Both the position numbers and the translations under genes were made by a program. 64,000 nt of DNA, from the NCBI GenBank assembly GCA_009731375.1, contig BJOX01000278.1, positions 137,789 through 201,788 on the forward strand. Direction: 5' to 3'. Under the pieces are notes generated by a model. That model was not told the origin of the DNA and did no database searches. It worked only from the letters and a program-made list of their open reading frames with translations. Below are positions 43,760-54,205 of the stretch, piece by piece (within the stretch, counting starts at the first letter, position 1; each line of letters opens with the position of its first letter). The DNA is from Paulinella micropora. Taxonomy: Eukaryota; Cercozoa; Imbricatea; Euglyphida.

Positions 43760-45373
43760 CTAGGAGTTTTCAGTCTTTCGGCGCTTGGTTTGTTTATCGT
43801 TATTGTCTTTTTGAATTCTTGGTGCTTTCTTTTGTTGTGTGCTGGACTGATTGGTCAAGTGAGAGGAAACAAGAGATGCTGAGGGTTGCGTTGCCACGCC
43901 AGACTTCAAAGTCACCGACGCCTGCTCCATTCTCGGTTGCACAGGCTGTGCTCTCGAACTCCGTTCCGGGGGCCTAGCGGCCTCTTGTCCGCTTACGGCG
44001 TGGTGGCTGACTATGCGCAGAATGGCAATGACAAAATTCTTCATATCTGAGAAGGTCACTTCATCCGCACGAAATAGGCGCATGACCTCTTTGGAGTCTA
44101 TGACCTCATAGAAATTCTGATTCCATGGTGGGACAATTCTAGAGCTGGAAAAGCTGCACAGCCAGTCCTTTTTCAAACTATCCAGTGCTACACAGACTAC
44201 TTGTGTTTGCTCGTGCAGGTAATGCGCGGCCCTGAGGCAGGGCCCGTTCACGAATTCTGTTTCTAAGTCTCCACAGAACCTCAATTCATCTAACCACCAC
44301 ATGGAACAGCAGTTCACAAAGCTTTGACTATTTTTAGACATTTCTACAAACTGAGCCAACGCTGTGCGGAGAACTTCCCGGGGCAGCTTACTGTAACTGT
44401 TGGCTAGAATGCTGAGCAGGTTTGACGCTTTGATGAGTTCTGTTAATTTGCGGTAATGGACTCTGGGCTCCGGCGCAAAGCGGAGGCAGAAGAAAGGATC
44501 TATGCCAACTAGCACAAGCTCTTCCTGGTTCAATAGCTTGTTCTTTTTCAGGCTTAATACCACGTTATTGGGCTCAAAGTTGGAATAGAGCACCTGCGCG
44601 GGTGCTAAACGCAGTCAGTAAGCTGTCTATAAACTTCCAAATCAGGTCGGCGATTCGGGCATTCTCCTTTTCAGATTGAGCCGACTCGATAACGTTGGTC
44701 AGGGTCCTAACCTCCTTCCCGTCGGGCGTGTCGCTGATATAATCCATGACGATGTAATAGTCACCTGCGGTGGTGTCAGTGGCCATTGACGCTAGCTTCG
44801 CCGGGCCGCCCTTGCTCAGGAGAAGGCAGCCGTGCACTTTGGGGGCCAGCCCGTGCTTGCTGCTCAGGTAGTGCTGCATCTGCATAGCATCCACTAGGTT
44901 GCCCAACGAGGCATGTCGCATTCCCTTTGTTGGCGGACCCTTTTTTGGGCGTTTCAGGGCTAAACCTATCGTTGGGAGAAGGATGACGTCGTCAGCTCCG
45001 TGGCGGATCGCGCCCGGGTACTGTTTATCAAATTCCTGCTTGTCCATTTGCAAGCAAGGTATGTCCGTGGGAAAAGCTTGCCTCAGTTGTAAATCCAAGA
45101 CGCCGCCGTCGTGTGGTCCGCGGTCATAGCTAGCAAGTGATCTGCGGTTGAATCTTTTTGGGTTGTATAAAACGTAAAGGGTTTCCAACGCATGACAGAG
45201 CATCTCAACTTATCTAGATCCAGGCTCGGCCTTTCTAGGATTGTATTGCAGGCCTTGCACCTGAGCTTGTGTTCCAGCTCGAACTTGCTGATGCTCGCTG
45301 CACGGGTCCGAGCCAGGGCGGTGGCCTCCCTCGCTAGCTCTTTTTGTATTTTCTGCTCGTTATTCGACAACAT
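43760..45373 (-). pseudogene. Divergent kinase-like protein lacking the catalytic Asp, two frameshifts
   Basis: About 536 codons from the ATG at 45373. The N-terminal 60 residues are helical with a CKAC pair. A frameshift near 45205 and another near 44590 divide the frame. The centre has GLALKRPKK, resembling the lysine strand of protein kinases, then YYIVMDYISD, resembling the hinge. After the second shift, LYSNFEPNNVVL sits where kinases have HGDxxxxNxxL, and VGIDPF sits where they have the metal-binding DFG. The usual catalytic Asp is replaced by Asn, suggesting a pseudokinase. The C-terminus is Ser/Gln/Lys-rich with a basic tail (KQTKRRK), possibly nuclear. The family is not identified; the kinase fold is inferred. 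Confidence 0.45.
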
Positions 45374-45965
45374 CTTCTAGTGCCTCGCTGCCGGCCTTCT
45401 TTTTTTCTGCCAAGGACGCTAGCAAACACTCGAGTGTATATGTTGGGGCCGGACAGCCCAAGGATTTCTTTTTTCGCTTTCTTCTTCACTCCTCTTTTTT
45501 TCTGTCTGCTCTTCTTTTGCTTTTTCTAAATCTCACAAAAACGAAAGAAGAAGAAAATTAATTAAATTTCTTTTTTTGCTGCAATCGACGGAGAGGGGGG
45601 GAAGTGCCACAGAACCACGCCAAAGGAAGCAGCAGGTTTTTCCCCGGCCCATTGCAGCAGGGAGGGGGCCTGGGGTCAGCTAGAGCGTAGGGCGAGGGGT
45701 GGGGGGCGGGGCGGGGGGAGAGAGGGCAGAGAGGGTGCCCGTCCGACCTTTCTTGTGGACTTAAAAGCTTCGGCGGGCGGCGGGAGGACATTCTAGATCT
45801 TGTGGTACTCCCTACCCTCCCCCTCCCCCTTCTCCTCCCGTCCCCGCCGGCCGAAAGATTTTTTTTTCGGCCCAAATCTGTCTTCTTCTCTTTTCCGAAC
45901 ATCTCTCTGTAGGTAGCTAGACTTATTCGCGTTTTAAGAAAAAAAAAACAAAAGAGCCACAAGGC
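45374..45965. other. Divergent intergenic region
   Basis: 592 bases between the kinase-like gene (leftward) and the 745-residue orphan (rightward). It contains a pyrimidine-rich stretch (45460-45540), a G-rich stretch (45590-45740) and a C-rich stretch (45805-45850). It should hold both promoters. No clear TATA box is seen. Confidence 0.45.
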
Positions 45966-48203
45966 ATGCACAACGTCTGTACGGAATGTAAGCACGGGCC
46001 GTGCCTGCACGAAGAAGCTCTAGCGTGCGTCACGTCTTCTGACGGGGTAGCCGCGCTCGCGGACCGGGCCGTGCACAGCAACCATCTGCCATACTTGTGC
46101 TGGAGCGGGGGACTTCGGGGCGCCTACGCGCCCGTGCTCGGGGCGCTGGCGCGCCAGCGGCCGGGGTCCGTCCAGGCAGTGCTCACACACCTGCGCGCAG
46201 AGTTCGCGGCCCGTGCATCCAGCGCGGGCGGCACTCTTATTAACACGGGACCGCTGCGTGAGAGCTCGTGGTCGCTGTTCTGTGCCCTGTCGCAAGAAGA
46301 GCGGTCGGCAGAGGCACTGCAGCCGTTGTGGTCTTTTTTACAGACACCAGGGCTCCAGCAGCGGCCAGACGACGCAGCACGCATAGTCAGGTCGTTGTTG
46401 TGCGCACGGCGCACCTCCGCTGCGTTGCGCGTGGCCGCGGTAGTGCTCGCACTGTCGCCACAGGAGGTCAGTCCTACCTGCTTCGTTAGCTGGCTCGGCG
46501 TCGCAACTGTTCTGTGGCGCGGCCGAACGGACCCCCCGCTCGAGGCGCTGCTGTTCAGAGTGCTAGACCTCCTGGGGCTGCGCGGTTGCGCGCGAGAGGG
46601 CCCTAACTTCCAGCGCGCCGTTGCTGTTGTGTCCGCGCTCGACACCTGTCTGTTGCAGCTGGAGCGCACCACCGTCCTGGCCGCGCTGGCCGATGCGTCG
46701 GAGTTGCTGCGGTTGTCCGACGAGAATTGGGCCGCGGCCGCCGCTTTCGCGCGTTCGCCCGTGCTGCTAGACTTCTTCCTGCTCTCCGAGCCGAGGCCCG
46801 TGCACCAACGCCGGGCGCAGACGTTACTGGAGCTGGCACTGTGCGGTGCCTACTCTGTCGAGGGCGGCGACGTGTTGTTCCGGCTGGAGGCCGTGCCGTC
46901 GGTNNNNNNNNNNTGCCGGGCGCAGACATTACTGGAGCTGGCACTGTGCGGTGCCTACTCTGTTGAGGGCGGCGACGTGTTGTTCCGGCTGGAGGCCGTG
47001 CCGTCGGTGCTGTGCATGGCGGGCCTGTTGGCGCCAGTGGGTGCGCCGACTGTCTGGCTCCAGCGTTGGGACCACGCTTTCAGGGAGCCCTGGAAACTCT
47101 GGCGAACGATCCGGCAAAGGGCCTTCTATGCCAAGGGGTTCCATTCGCCCGCGCCGCTGCTGAAGTTTCTGCGACAGCTGAGCGTCGAATGTCAGCCGCA
47201 GGCCGACGACAACCACCCGGCAGGGGCTTGGTTGGCGCACTGCCTAAACGCCGACGGGGGGCCGCGGCAGCTGGGAGTGTTGTTGGGCCTGCGGAGCCTG
47301 CCACCCGCACACAGCGCCGACGCCGAGCGGGCGCGGCTCCGCGCCTGGTCCGCGTCGTTGGGGCGCGTGTTCGCGGCAGTCACACAGTCCGGCCGCAAGA
47401 TCTGGTTCCGCTCTTTTGCATTTGTCGGCTACCTGCCGGACGAGCCACGCTTCGACCTGCGCGAGTTGCTGGAGGTGCAGCGCAGCTGCTGGCACGGCCT
47501 GTGCTCGCTGGCGTCCCCGGTCCACTGCGCGCAGCTGTGGCTGCTGGACGGCGGGGGCACTTGCAACACTTCGCCGTCGGTGGCGCTGCCGGCGGCGGCG
47601 CGCGGCAAGTTCTCGCTCGTGCGGCGCTTCCGGTCGCCGCGCGGCGAGCTGGCGTACGCGGTGCGGGAAATGGAGCTGTACTTGACGCCGTACGAGGTCG
47701 CGCTCAAGGGCCAGGGCAGCTGGGCCGAGAAGTCCGGGCTGGTGTCGCGCGCTCTTTGGACGTGGCTGGTCTGCTCGGGGCTGCTGCCCGGCGCGGCAGT
47801 GGGTGAGCCTTTGGCGCTGCTGAACGGGCGGCGCGGCGATCAGTTGCAGTGGCCGTACGCCCTGCCCTGGTTTGCCAGGGCCGAGGAACGGCGCCTGCTG
47901 CTGAACTATGCGGCGATGATCTGGACAGTGCTGAGAGCCATCGCGCGCACAGGGGAACAGATCCCTGGGCAAGACATGCCCCTGCTGGAGCTGCGGCGAG
48001 TGCTAGACCGGCTGAAGCGCGAGCGGGCCTACTTGTGGGGCTACGTGCTGCAAGACAACAAGCGGCGCCTGCTGACGCAGCGGCTGGTAGCGCAGCTGCC
48101 AGCCCTGCTGGACACGGCACTGTCGCGGGCTTACGACGAGGCCCGCTGGCAGGAAATGCACACGCGCATCTGGCGGCCGCTGAAGAAGGCGCTCGCGGCT
48201 TGA
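45966..48203 (+). CDS. GC-rich orphan protein, helical
   Basis: A long open frame from the ATG at 45966, rich in Leu, Ala and Arg. The N-terminus has a cysteine cluster (CTECKHGPCLHEEAL) that could bind a metal. The remainder is a succession of amphipathic helices without obvious repeats, compatible with a solenoid. No family is recognised. The ten-N gap near 46904-46913 lies between two copies of the same roughly 95-base segment (GGGCGCAGACRTTACTGGAG onward) that differ at about two positions. One copy is probably an assembly duplicate and the true protein about 700 residues. Strong third-position GC supports real coding. Confidence 0.6.
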   Translation: MHNVCTECKHGPCLHEEALACVTSSDGVAALADRAVHSNHLPYLCWSGGLRGAYAPVLGALARQRPGSVQAVLTHLRAEFAARASSAGGTLINTGPLRESSWSLFCALSQEERSAEALQPLWSFLQTPGLQQRPDDAARIVRSLLCARRTSAALRVAAVVLALSPQEVSPTCFVSWLGVATVLWRGRTDPPLEALLFRVLDLLGLRGCAREGPNFQRAVAVVSALDTCLLQLERTTVLAALADASELLRLSDENWAAAAAFARSPVLLDFFLLSEPRPVHQRRAQTLLELALCGAYSVEGGDVLFRLEAVPSXXXXCRAQTLLELALCGAYSVEGGDVLFRLEAVPSVLCMAGLLAPVGAPTVWLQRWDHAFREPWKLWRTIRQRAFYAKGFHSPAPLLKFLRQLSVECQPQADDNHPAGAWLAHCLNADGGPRQLGVLLGLRSLPPAHSADAERARLRAWSASLGRVFAAVTQSGRKIWFRSFAFVGYLPDEPRFDLRELLEVQRSCWHGLCSLASPVHCAQLWLLDGGGTCNTSPSVALPAAARGKFSLVRRFRSPRGELAYAVREMELYLTPYEVALKGQGSWAEKSGLVSRALWTWLVCSGLLPGAAVGEPLALLNGRRGDQLQWPYALPWFARAEERRLLLNYAAMIWTVLRAIARTGEQIPGQDMPLLELRRVLDRLKRERAYLWGYVLQDNKRRLLTQRLVAQLPALLDTALSRAYDEARWQEMHTRIWRPLKKALAA

Positions 48204-48582
48204 TATTTTTTGGTTAACCAAAGTACGGGCTTGTAAGAAAAAAAAACTCAGCAAACAAACACACAACCCAAGATTTGCGCACCCCTTTCCGTTCTTTTTT
48301 TATTTTGTAGGTTGCTTTTTTGTTGTCATCTCCCGTTCCTACTAAAATTTGCTTGCTATCATCTTCTCTCTGGTTGGTCGGGGGAGGGGGGGCGCGCGGG
48401 GCCCCCGCGAGAGGAAACAAAGAAAGGAGAGGCGGGGGGGGGGGGGGGGGGGGGGGTTTTNNNNNNNNNNAGGGGGGGGGGGGGGGGGGGGCGGCGTAGG
48501 AATTCTAGCGTCGTCTCGGTTAGTTTTGTTCCTCGCCTCTGCTGAATTTAAATTCAAATTATACCAGGCACAAAGAAAAGTC
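48204..48582. other. Intergenic region with poly-G gap
   Basis: Contains G runs around the Ns at 48461-48470. No gene is seen. It precedes the first member of the four-gene family. Confidence 0.7.
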
Positions 48583-49350
48583 ATGGGTACCGTACAGGGC
48601 ATTGCTGCTGGCATAGAAGTAGGTAAGGTCTATTGCCTAGAGGCAGTTAATCAAGACTTTAAAAAGCAAATATTTAGCCAGACGCTGCAATTTCTGGTTG
48701 CCCATATAAATTTGCTTCGGACGAAGAAACCGTCCGAATAAGTGCAACTATCGGAACAGATCGACCGTTTGCTTGGGAAAGAAGAAGCAGTCAGATTCTT
48801 GGCAAAGATTAAAGATTTATTTGAGAATGACAAAGCCTTCGAATTCGAGCAACAGATCCGAAAATTGCTTGGGAATGACGAAGCGCAACAGATCCCGACA
48901 AGCGCAGTTGCCAACAAACCAGAGGCCTGGCGAGTTTACGTTACGAGAAAGGCGGCTTCCAAGCAACGCAAAATTGAGGTCTGTCTCCGCGAATTCGAAT
49001 TATTTGGATCACCAGACCCGGGCAACAAGTCCAATGCTGGGAAATGTAAAACCTTTATTGCCACGAACAAAGCCCGAAGTTCGTTCGCGGTTTTCAAAAT
49101 GCAACAACGAAAAAACAGAAAACGACATTTTGTGCTCCGAATTATCCACGTGCATGTCGAGAATAAGTTTTTGCAGAATGACGAAGACAGGTTTCATTGT
49201 TATTTATCTCTCTGGTACACAATCAGAAAATGGATGAAGAAACAAGGACGATTGGGGGCAGGTAAAATTGTCGGCGTAAGCTTTGCCTGGGACGTTGACA
49301 AGACGACACTATTTTTACTGAAGGATAGATTTCAGGTTGAGATTGTATAA
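48583..49350 (+). pseudogene. Family F paralogue 1, one in-frame stop
   Basis: From the ATG at 48583 the frame runs 52 codons (IEVGKVYCLEAV near the start) to a TAA at 48739-48741. The same frame then continues to 49350, for about 255 codons. The segment after the stop holds a repeated Leu-Gly-x-Asp/Glu-Glu-Ala motif (LLGKEEA, LLGNDEA). The conserved core then follows: FIATNKARSSFAVFK, IIHVHVEN, LSLWYTIRKWM and VSFAWD. These motifs recur in the next three genes. No known family is recognised. Reading-frame conservation downstream of the stop suggests recent inactivation or readthrough. Confidence 0.6.
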
Positions 49351-49612
49351 TCTTAGCACGGGGTGGCTGCGAAGGAAGAAGGAGACCAGGGAGGAGAAGC
49401 AGGGGAGGCTCTGTAACACAGGACAAAAAGAAACGTAGCCACTTGGAGGGTCAAGGCAGGGAGGGAGGAGCAATGGAGAAAACGACAAGAATTTTGGCGG
49501 CCAGAAAACGATATTTTGATTCTGAACACATACACAAAAAAAAAGCAGTATAATAATTAGCGTCTTCTTTTTGTGATACACTATTAAACTCAAAGAAGCC
49601 TGACCCAAAAAT

Positions 49613-50447
49613 ATGGGCAACACACCAAACGCACAAGAGAAAAGAGTCCTATGTTTGGCTAAGGCGCAAGAGCAACAGTGGTTTCAGAAAATCCTAAAAC
49701 AAACCGCATGGACATTACTTAACGACGCTGCAAAATGCGGTGAGCCTGCTCAGGTCTCTGATGATGACGCCACTGCACGGAATAATGTGCCTTTATGGCA
49801 AAAGAACGTAAACAGTAAAGACTGCCTGCAAAAGCTCCTTGAAGAATCGCAGATGTTAAAACAAAGTGAAAAAGGGCTTATCCAGAACGAGCTCGACATT
49901 TGCAGGCTTTCCCCAGCAAGGGAGAGCTGGCAGGTCACGCGCGGTGAGGTTGACCAAAAGATCAAATTACTGATTTATTTAGAGGAACTACAATTGTATT
50001 TACCAAAAGCACAGAACACCAAGAGGCCACTCCAGTGTTCCACCTACATTACAACAAACCGAGCCAGAAATTCATTTGCTGCTTTTCAGCTTACAGCAAA
50101 CAAGGACGACGAACGATACGTCGCAGAAATCAAGCACGTGCATCTCGAAAACATGTATTTGGGTGATCAGAAAGCCGAATTTGGTGGTCTTGGAGCTCTG
50201 GCAGTCAATTGCAGGGTGGTCTGCACAAAAGAATCGAGTAGTTGTTAATGTCAAAGTTCGGATGGTGTCGAATAGAGGTTTAAGAGAGGCCGAACGAATA
50301 CTGAACCAGACGATCCGACAATCGCCACAAGCAACCAACCCAAAGGCAAAAGAAAACTCCGGCGTGAAAGTGCAAAAACACCCGATACCTACAGTTCGCA
50401 GAAATTCCAAAACATCCAGGACAAGAAAGTCAAGCAACCGAGACTAG
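49613..50447 (+). pseudogene. Family F paralogue 2, one frameshift
   Basis: The ATG at 49613 gives MGNTPN and then VLCLAKAQEQ, the counterpart of VYCLEAV in paralogue 1. Core motifs are YITTNRARNSFAAFQ, IKHVHLENMYLG and, after a frameshift near 50190, LELWQSIAGW. The C-terminal tail is basic (Lys/Arg/Ser-rich) and ends at 50447. Same strand as paralogue 1, 262 bases downstream. The MGxxx start could allow N-myristoylation, but the sixth residue is not Ser/Thr. Function unknown. Confidence 0.6.
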
Positions 50448-50762
50448 GGTAGCAGACAAAGAAGAAGCTACGAACAAGATCCACCAGAGCCCGCCGACCA
50501 AAAACCAGGGCGCAAAAACAAAACCGAATAAACCACAGATTTTTTAATAATTTTTTTTCAAGGATTGCACTCTCTCCCCCCATTTTCTGAATATAAGCTA
50601 GCGACGAGATAGTCTTTAATAACCAGACACGGCCGCCTTAGGTTTTTTTTTTCTTGCACTCCCGTCTTTTCCCACTCTCTGCCCGCCCTTGCCTGAGAGA
50701 GAATCAGCGAGACAGAATCAGCGAGAGAGAAGCAGCGAGGGAGGGGGTCAGAAAGGGAATTT
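50448..50762. other. Convergent intergenic region between family F pairs
   Basis: Contains AGAGAATCAGCGAGACAGAA-type short repeats at 50696-50745. It separates two rightward from two leftward paralogues. Confidence 0.5.
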
Positions 50763-52140
50763 TTAAGAAGAGACTTTTCGCGTAGCTGGCGATTTTATGT
50801 AATGGTAACGGCGTCTTGGACTGTTGTCACTGCCAGGCCCCGAAGATAAATGCACGCTCCCAACCTGCTCGGCATGTAATTCTGAGTGTTTGGCTGTATT
50901 CGTGTCCTCGGTTGGTGCATCCTTAGCCGTGTCGGAGAGGCTTTCTGTAAGCGAATCGTTTTGATTAATAGGATCTGGGCCGACCGCAGTCGGCGCTATG
51001 CCTTTCTCGCTGTTCCCCTGCACCACCTGAAGTCGGGACTTGCTCACTTTGACATGTCTTTTCTTCCGACTCTTCGATGACTTGCGCACGCTCTCAACCT
51101 GCCCAGCGTCTGGATCTGGGTGTTCTGCTGTATTCATGTCATTGGTTGGTGCGTCATTAGCCACGTCGGTACTAAGGCTTGTTGTAAGCGAGTCGTGCTG
51201 GTTAGAAATCAGGCCTTCGCCGAGGCCCCCCTGCTGCGTCGGGGTGGACCCTTCAGGTCCGTCACTTCCGACATCCAGTTGCGTCTCAGTGCTTTTGCGA
51301 GCGCTTCTTTTTCTGTTGCAGGGTTGTCTCCCTTTCCCTGCTCGTTGGGCTCAACAAGCCAAATGTTATCTACGGTTAGCTGGAGATTCTCGTCCACCGC
51401 GAATCTGCCAGTGTCTACATTGGCCAGGCCGGGGTGCCAATCGACTTGCACCCAAGCAACCTTCAAGGGTTCTAGCTTATCCGGTCCTTGCTGAGCCTTG
51501 AAGCAAAAGAGTCGGATAGACTGCCACAGTTGGATAAGGCAGGCGTACTGCCGTTCGCTTGAACCCAGGTACAGGTTATCCAGGTGCAAGTGGAAGATGC
51601 TAATCCCCAGCTTTTGATCACGTGATTTGACGAACTTGAAGAACGCAAACGATCGGTGTCCAGGCTTGTCCGCCGCGGCCGAAGCGACAAAAATTCTGCA
51701 GCGGCCTGCTGATTGTGCCTGATCGGCGAAAATCAAATTCAGCTCTTGCAAGCAGATTAACGCTTTCTGCTCTTTTTCGCCTTCAGAGCTGACACGCCAT
51801 GGATGTTGTTTATTTTTTTTAATTTGCCGCCACCCAAATCATATTTAGTTAATTCTGCTTCTTCAGTATTATTTTCAAGGGGTATGTCATTGTGCAGACT
51901 CCTTTGTATCCCGTTTTTTGTTTCAGCAGGCGATTTCTGCCAAACTTGCAGAAATGCATTCGTAGCTTGTTCTTGTATTGTGATTGTGGCCTTGGAATCG
52001 ATCCAGCTGTTCTTTTCTAGGTAATCCTTCAAAAAGAGAACAGTGGATCTGACCTGATATCTGAACCAGTTTTGTTTCCACGCTTCGCCAACACACAAGA
52101 CCGAGCTATCACTCTCTTTCCATGACTGGGTTCCGCCCAT
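50763..52140 (-). pseudogene. Family F paralogue 3, two frameshifts
   Basis: The ATG at 52140 gives MGGTQS, a plausible myristoylation signal, then SVLCVGEAWKQ. A frameshift near 51755 joins to ICLQELNLIFAD and the core: HRSFAFFK, IFHLHLDNLYLG and LIQLWQSIRLF. A further shift in the G run near 51215 leads into a Ser/Asp/Thr-rich tail with two diverged copies of an about 40-residue repeat (NQHDSLTTSL.. and NQNDSLTESL..), between which lies a basic SRKKRHVKVSK segment. Total is about 455 codons. The tail is longer than in the other copies. Confidence 0.6.
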
Positions 52141-52191
52141 ACCGTTTCTCCGAAAAAGAAATAGCAAACTTAGCTAATAATTTCTGTTTTA

Positions 52192-53150
52192 CTAAGTATT
52201 TGTATGGTGTTTATTTAGAATACCTTTTTTTAAATCTTTGCTTGTGCAAATAGTCGCTTCCGCAACACTTTTTCCACCTCCCCCCTCCCTTTCTTCCTTC
52301 CCCCCCTTTCCTCCTCCCCCCTCCTCACCCCCAGGCTCGTTCATAGGTTCCTTGCCCAGGAAATCTTGTTCGAAGTTCGTAGTAAAAGCCCCGTTGTCTG
52401 TAGTTACTCTTGCAAACTTCGTTTGCCTCAAATAAGCACCAATAACGTGGTTTCCATCCATTTCGAATCTCGGCTGTTGGTCGATAAACACGTCTGCCCC
52501 GTGGGTTTCTGGTGCGTACCTCTCTGTTTCCTGAAGAAGAAGATTTCCTGAAGGATGGGGCCACGAGAAAACTACCTGTTTGGTTTTGTTCACCAAATCG
52601 CTGTTTTTGCTCATCCACTTCTGAATAGCGTCCCACAGTGCCAGAACGTGATTATTCCTTTCGCCGTCAGGTACGTCCAGGCCGAAATAAAGGTGAAAGA
52701 CATTCATCACTTGCTGTTTCTTGTTCTGTGCATCTGTTTCTTCTTGGAATCGAAAGGCAGCCAGTGATTGGTTGTTAAGAGCAATGAACACTCTGTGCTT
52801 TGTGTTTGGTGATTCTTTGCACTCCTTGTTGAATCTGTCAGAACAAATGAACTCCAGTTGGCTTAAGCATGGCTTTTTTTTCTTGTCATCAGCTGGGCTG
52901 TTGTTGCCGGCTGCCTCTACTCCTATCTTGTCCCATAAACCCCGAGCATAGATTCGGCTCACGTTCGCTTTTTCCGCTTTTGTCAGACATTCCTCAGCAC
53001 TGACCGGATCTATCCGTTTGAGATATTGAAGCGCCTTCAAATTTATCACTTCAAAATTGTGCTTGTTTTTTACAGCCTGCGCCACGCACACAACCTTACC
53101 TACCTGCACCTCTATTGCACTGTCTGTGCCTTGTTTGAGTGCTGGGTCAT
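52192..53150 (-). pseudogene. Family F paralogue 4, probable frameshift at 5' end
   Basis: The frame is open from about 53130 (IEVQVGKVVCVAQAV, matching paralogue 1) to 52192. The only suitable ATG, at 53150, needs a one-base shift to enter it, and otherwise a GTG at 53109 would be the start. Core motifs are CLSQLEFI, VFIALNNQSLAAFRF, VFHLYFG, VLALWDAIQKWM and VVFSWPHPSGN. A Gly/Glu-rich low-complexity stretch lies near residue 275. About 305 residues. It lies upstream of paralogue 3 on the same strand. Confidence 0.6.
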
Positions 53151-53414
53151 GGGAGCGCTCCGAAAAAAAAGAACAAGCAAAAGGGGGTGTGATTTAAAGC
53201 ATCCCACCCCCCTTTGCTTTTGAATTTTGCTATCGTTCGCCATTTTTTACAAAGTCTGTCGTATTAAGAGATAACAACATAAATCCCCGTTTTTACATAC
53301 TGCCAAAAAACATGTCGGCCCGCAGGGACAAAATGGCAACAGCAAGGAAAAAGTGGAAACGGACAATAAAATGATACACGTAGCCTTTCTCAACATGGAA
53401 CACACTCACAGCTG
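53151..53414. other. Boundary region of element B with hairpin
   Basis: An inverted repeat GCAAAAGGGGGTG / CACCCCCCTTTGC (about 53176-53217) can form a strong stem. Beyond it base composition becomes AT-rich. This may be a terminator or near the left end of element B. Terminal repeats cannot be tested because the right end lies outside the window. Confidence 0.4.
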
Positions 53415-53612
53415 TCAATTTGCGAAAAAAGAAATATAACGGGTTTTGCGATTTTTCTTGACTTTTTTGTTGAAGTTTATGTTAGATAGAAAAATGAAAT
53501 ATAATTCATCAGCCAAAACTTCAATGCGACGTGTCGTTCGTTTCTTGCGACGCATCGTTTTGCTCTTTTGTGTCGTCGTTCTTTTTTTGCGAGCAATAAG
53601 TGCCTCATCCAT
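53415..53612 (-). CDS. Small very basic protein, element B
   Basis: 65 residues from the ATG at 53612, with clusters of Arg and Lys (RKKRTTTQ, MRRKKRTTRR, NKKVKKNRK). It may be a DNA-condensing or nuclear protein. It is divergent from the coiled-coil gene across an AT-only spacer, which supports it as real; the antisense open frame is an upstream extension without its own start. Confidence 0.5.
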   Translation of the reverse strand: MDEALIARKKRTTTQKSKTMRRKKRTTRRIEVLADELYFIFLSNINFNKKVKKNRKTRYISFFAN

Positions 53613-53631
53613 ATTATATATTATATTATTT
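53613..53631. promoter_or_regulatory. Divergent AT-only promoter
   Basis: ATATTATATATTATATTAT separates two divergent start codons and can serve as a TATA element in both directions. Confidence 0.5.
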
Positions 53632-54117
53632 ATGTCATTAAATCTTATCCCAAATAATGTAAAAGATAAATATATGTGGAAAGAACAGTTTGAAATTAAT
53701 AGATATAGTTTAAGCAAGTTAAATGAATTGAAAATAAAGGCAGATAAAGAGATTGAAAAAGACGAAGCGATAATTGAGAATATGAAGAAAGAGTTGATGA
53801 ATAAGAAGGAGAGGCGAGATGCGTTGAAAGAGACGATAGATGAAAGAGAGAAGGAGAGAGAAGAGATAGAAGAAGACTTGATGGAGGATAGACGAAAGAA
53901 GTTGAAGAAAAGAAAGATTGAGAGTGAAATAAGATTGTTGAAGCATTGGAAGAAGCAGAATAGAGGAATGATAGTGGCAGAGGAGCTTGTAAAAATGGAA
54001 AAAATGATTGAAAAAGGAACGACATTTACAGAAGCGTGTATGATGATGAAAAGATTAGATGAAATAGGGATAGATGTAGGGGAAGGTAATAGAAATATGA
54101 ATAAAGCTTATAGATAA
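53632..54117 (+). CDS. Coiled-coil protein, element B
   Basis: 161 residues from the ATG at 53632. Residues 30-130 are Lys/Glu/Leu-rich with heptad spacing (ELKIKADKEIEKDEAI onward), a long coiled coil. The C-terminus has MIEKGTTFTEACMMMKRLDEIGI. It occupies the same place relative to the SIKNPS gene as the coiled-coil gene of element A (27208). No family is recognised. Confidence 0.65.
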   Translation: MSLNLIPNNVKDKYMWKEQFEINRYSLSKLNELKIKADKEIEKDEAIIENMKKELMNKKERRDALKETIDEREKEREEIEEDLMEDRRKKLKKRKIESEIRLLKHWKKQNRGMIVAEELVKMEKMIEKGTTFTEACMMMKRLDEIGIDVGEGNRNMNKAYR

Positions 54118-54205
54118 TTGACTATATAAAGTCCTGGGCACGACTCTAAACTACCCCTACACATACATACATAGATTGTCCCTGTGTTTGTATGTGTAGG
54201 TTGCG

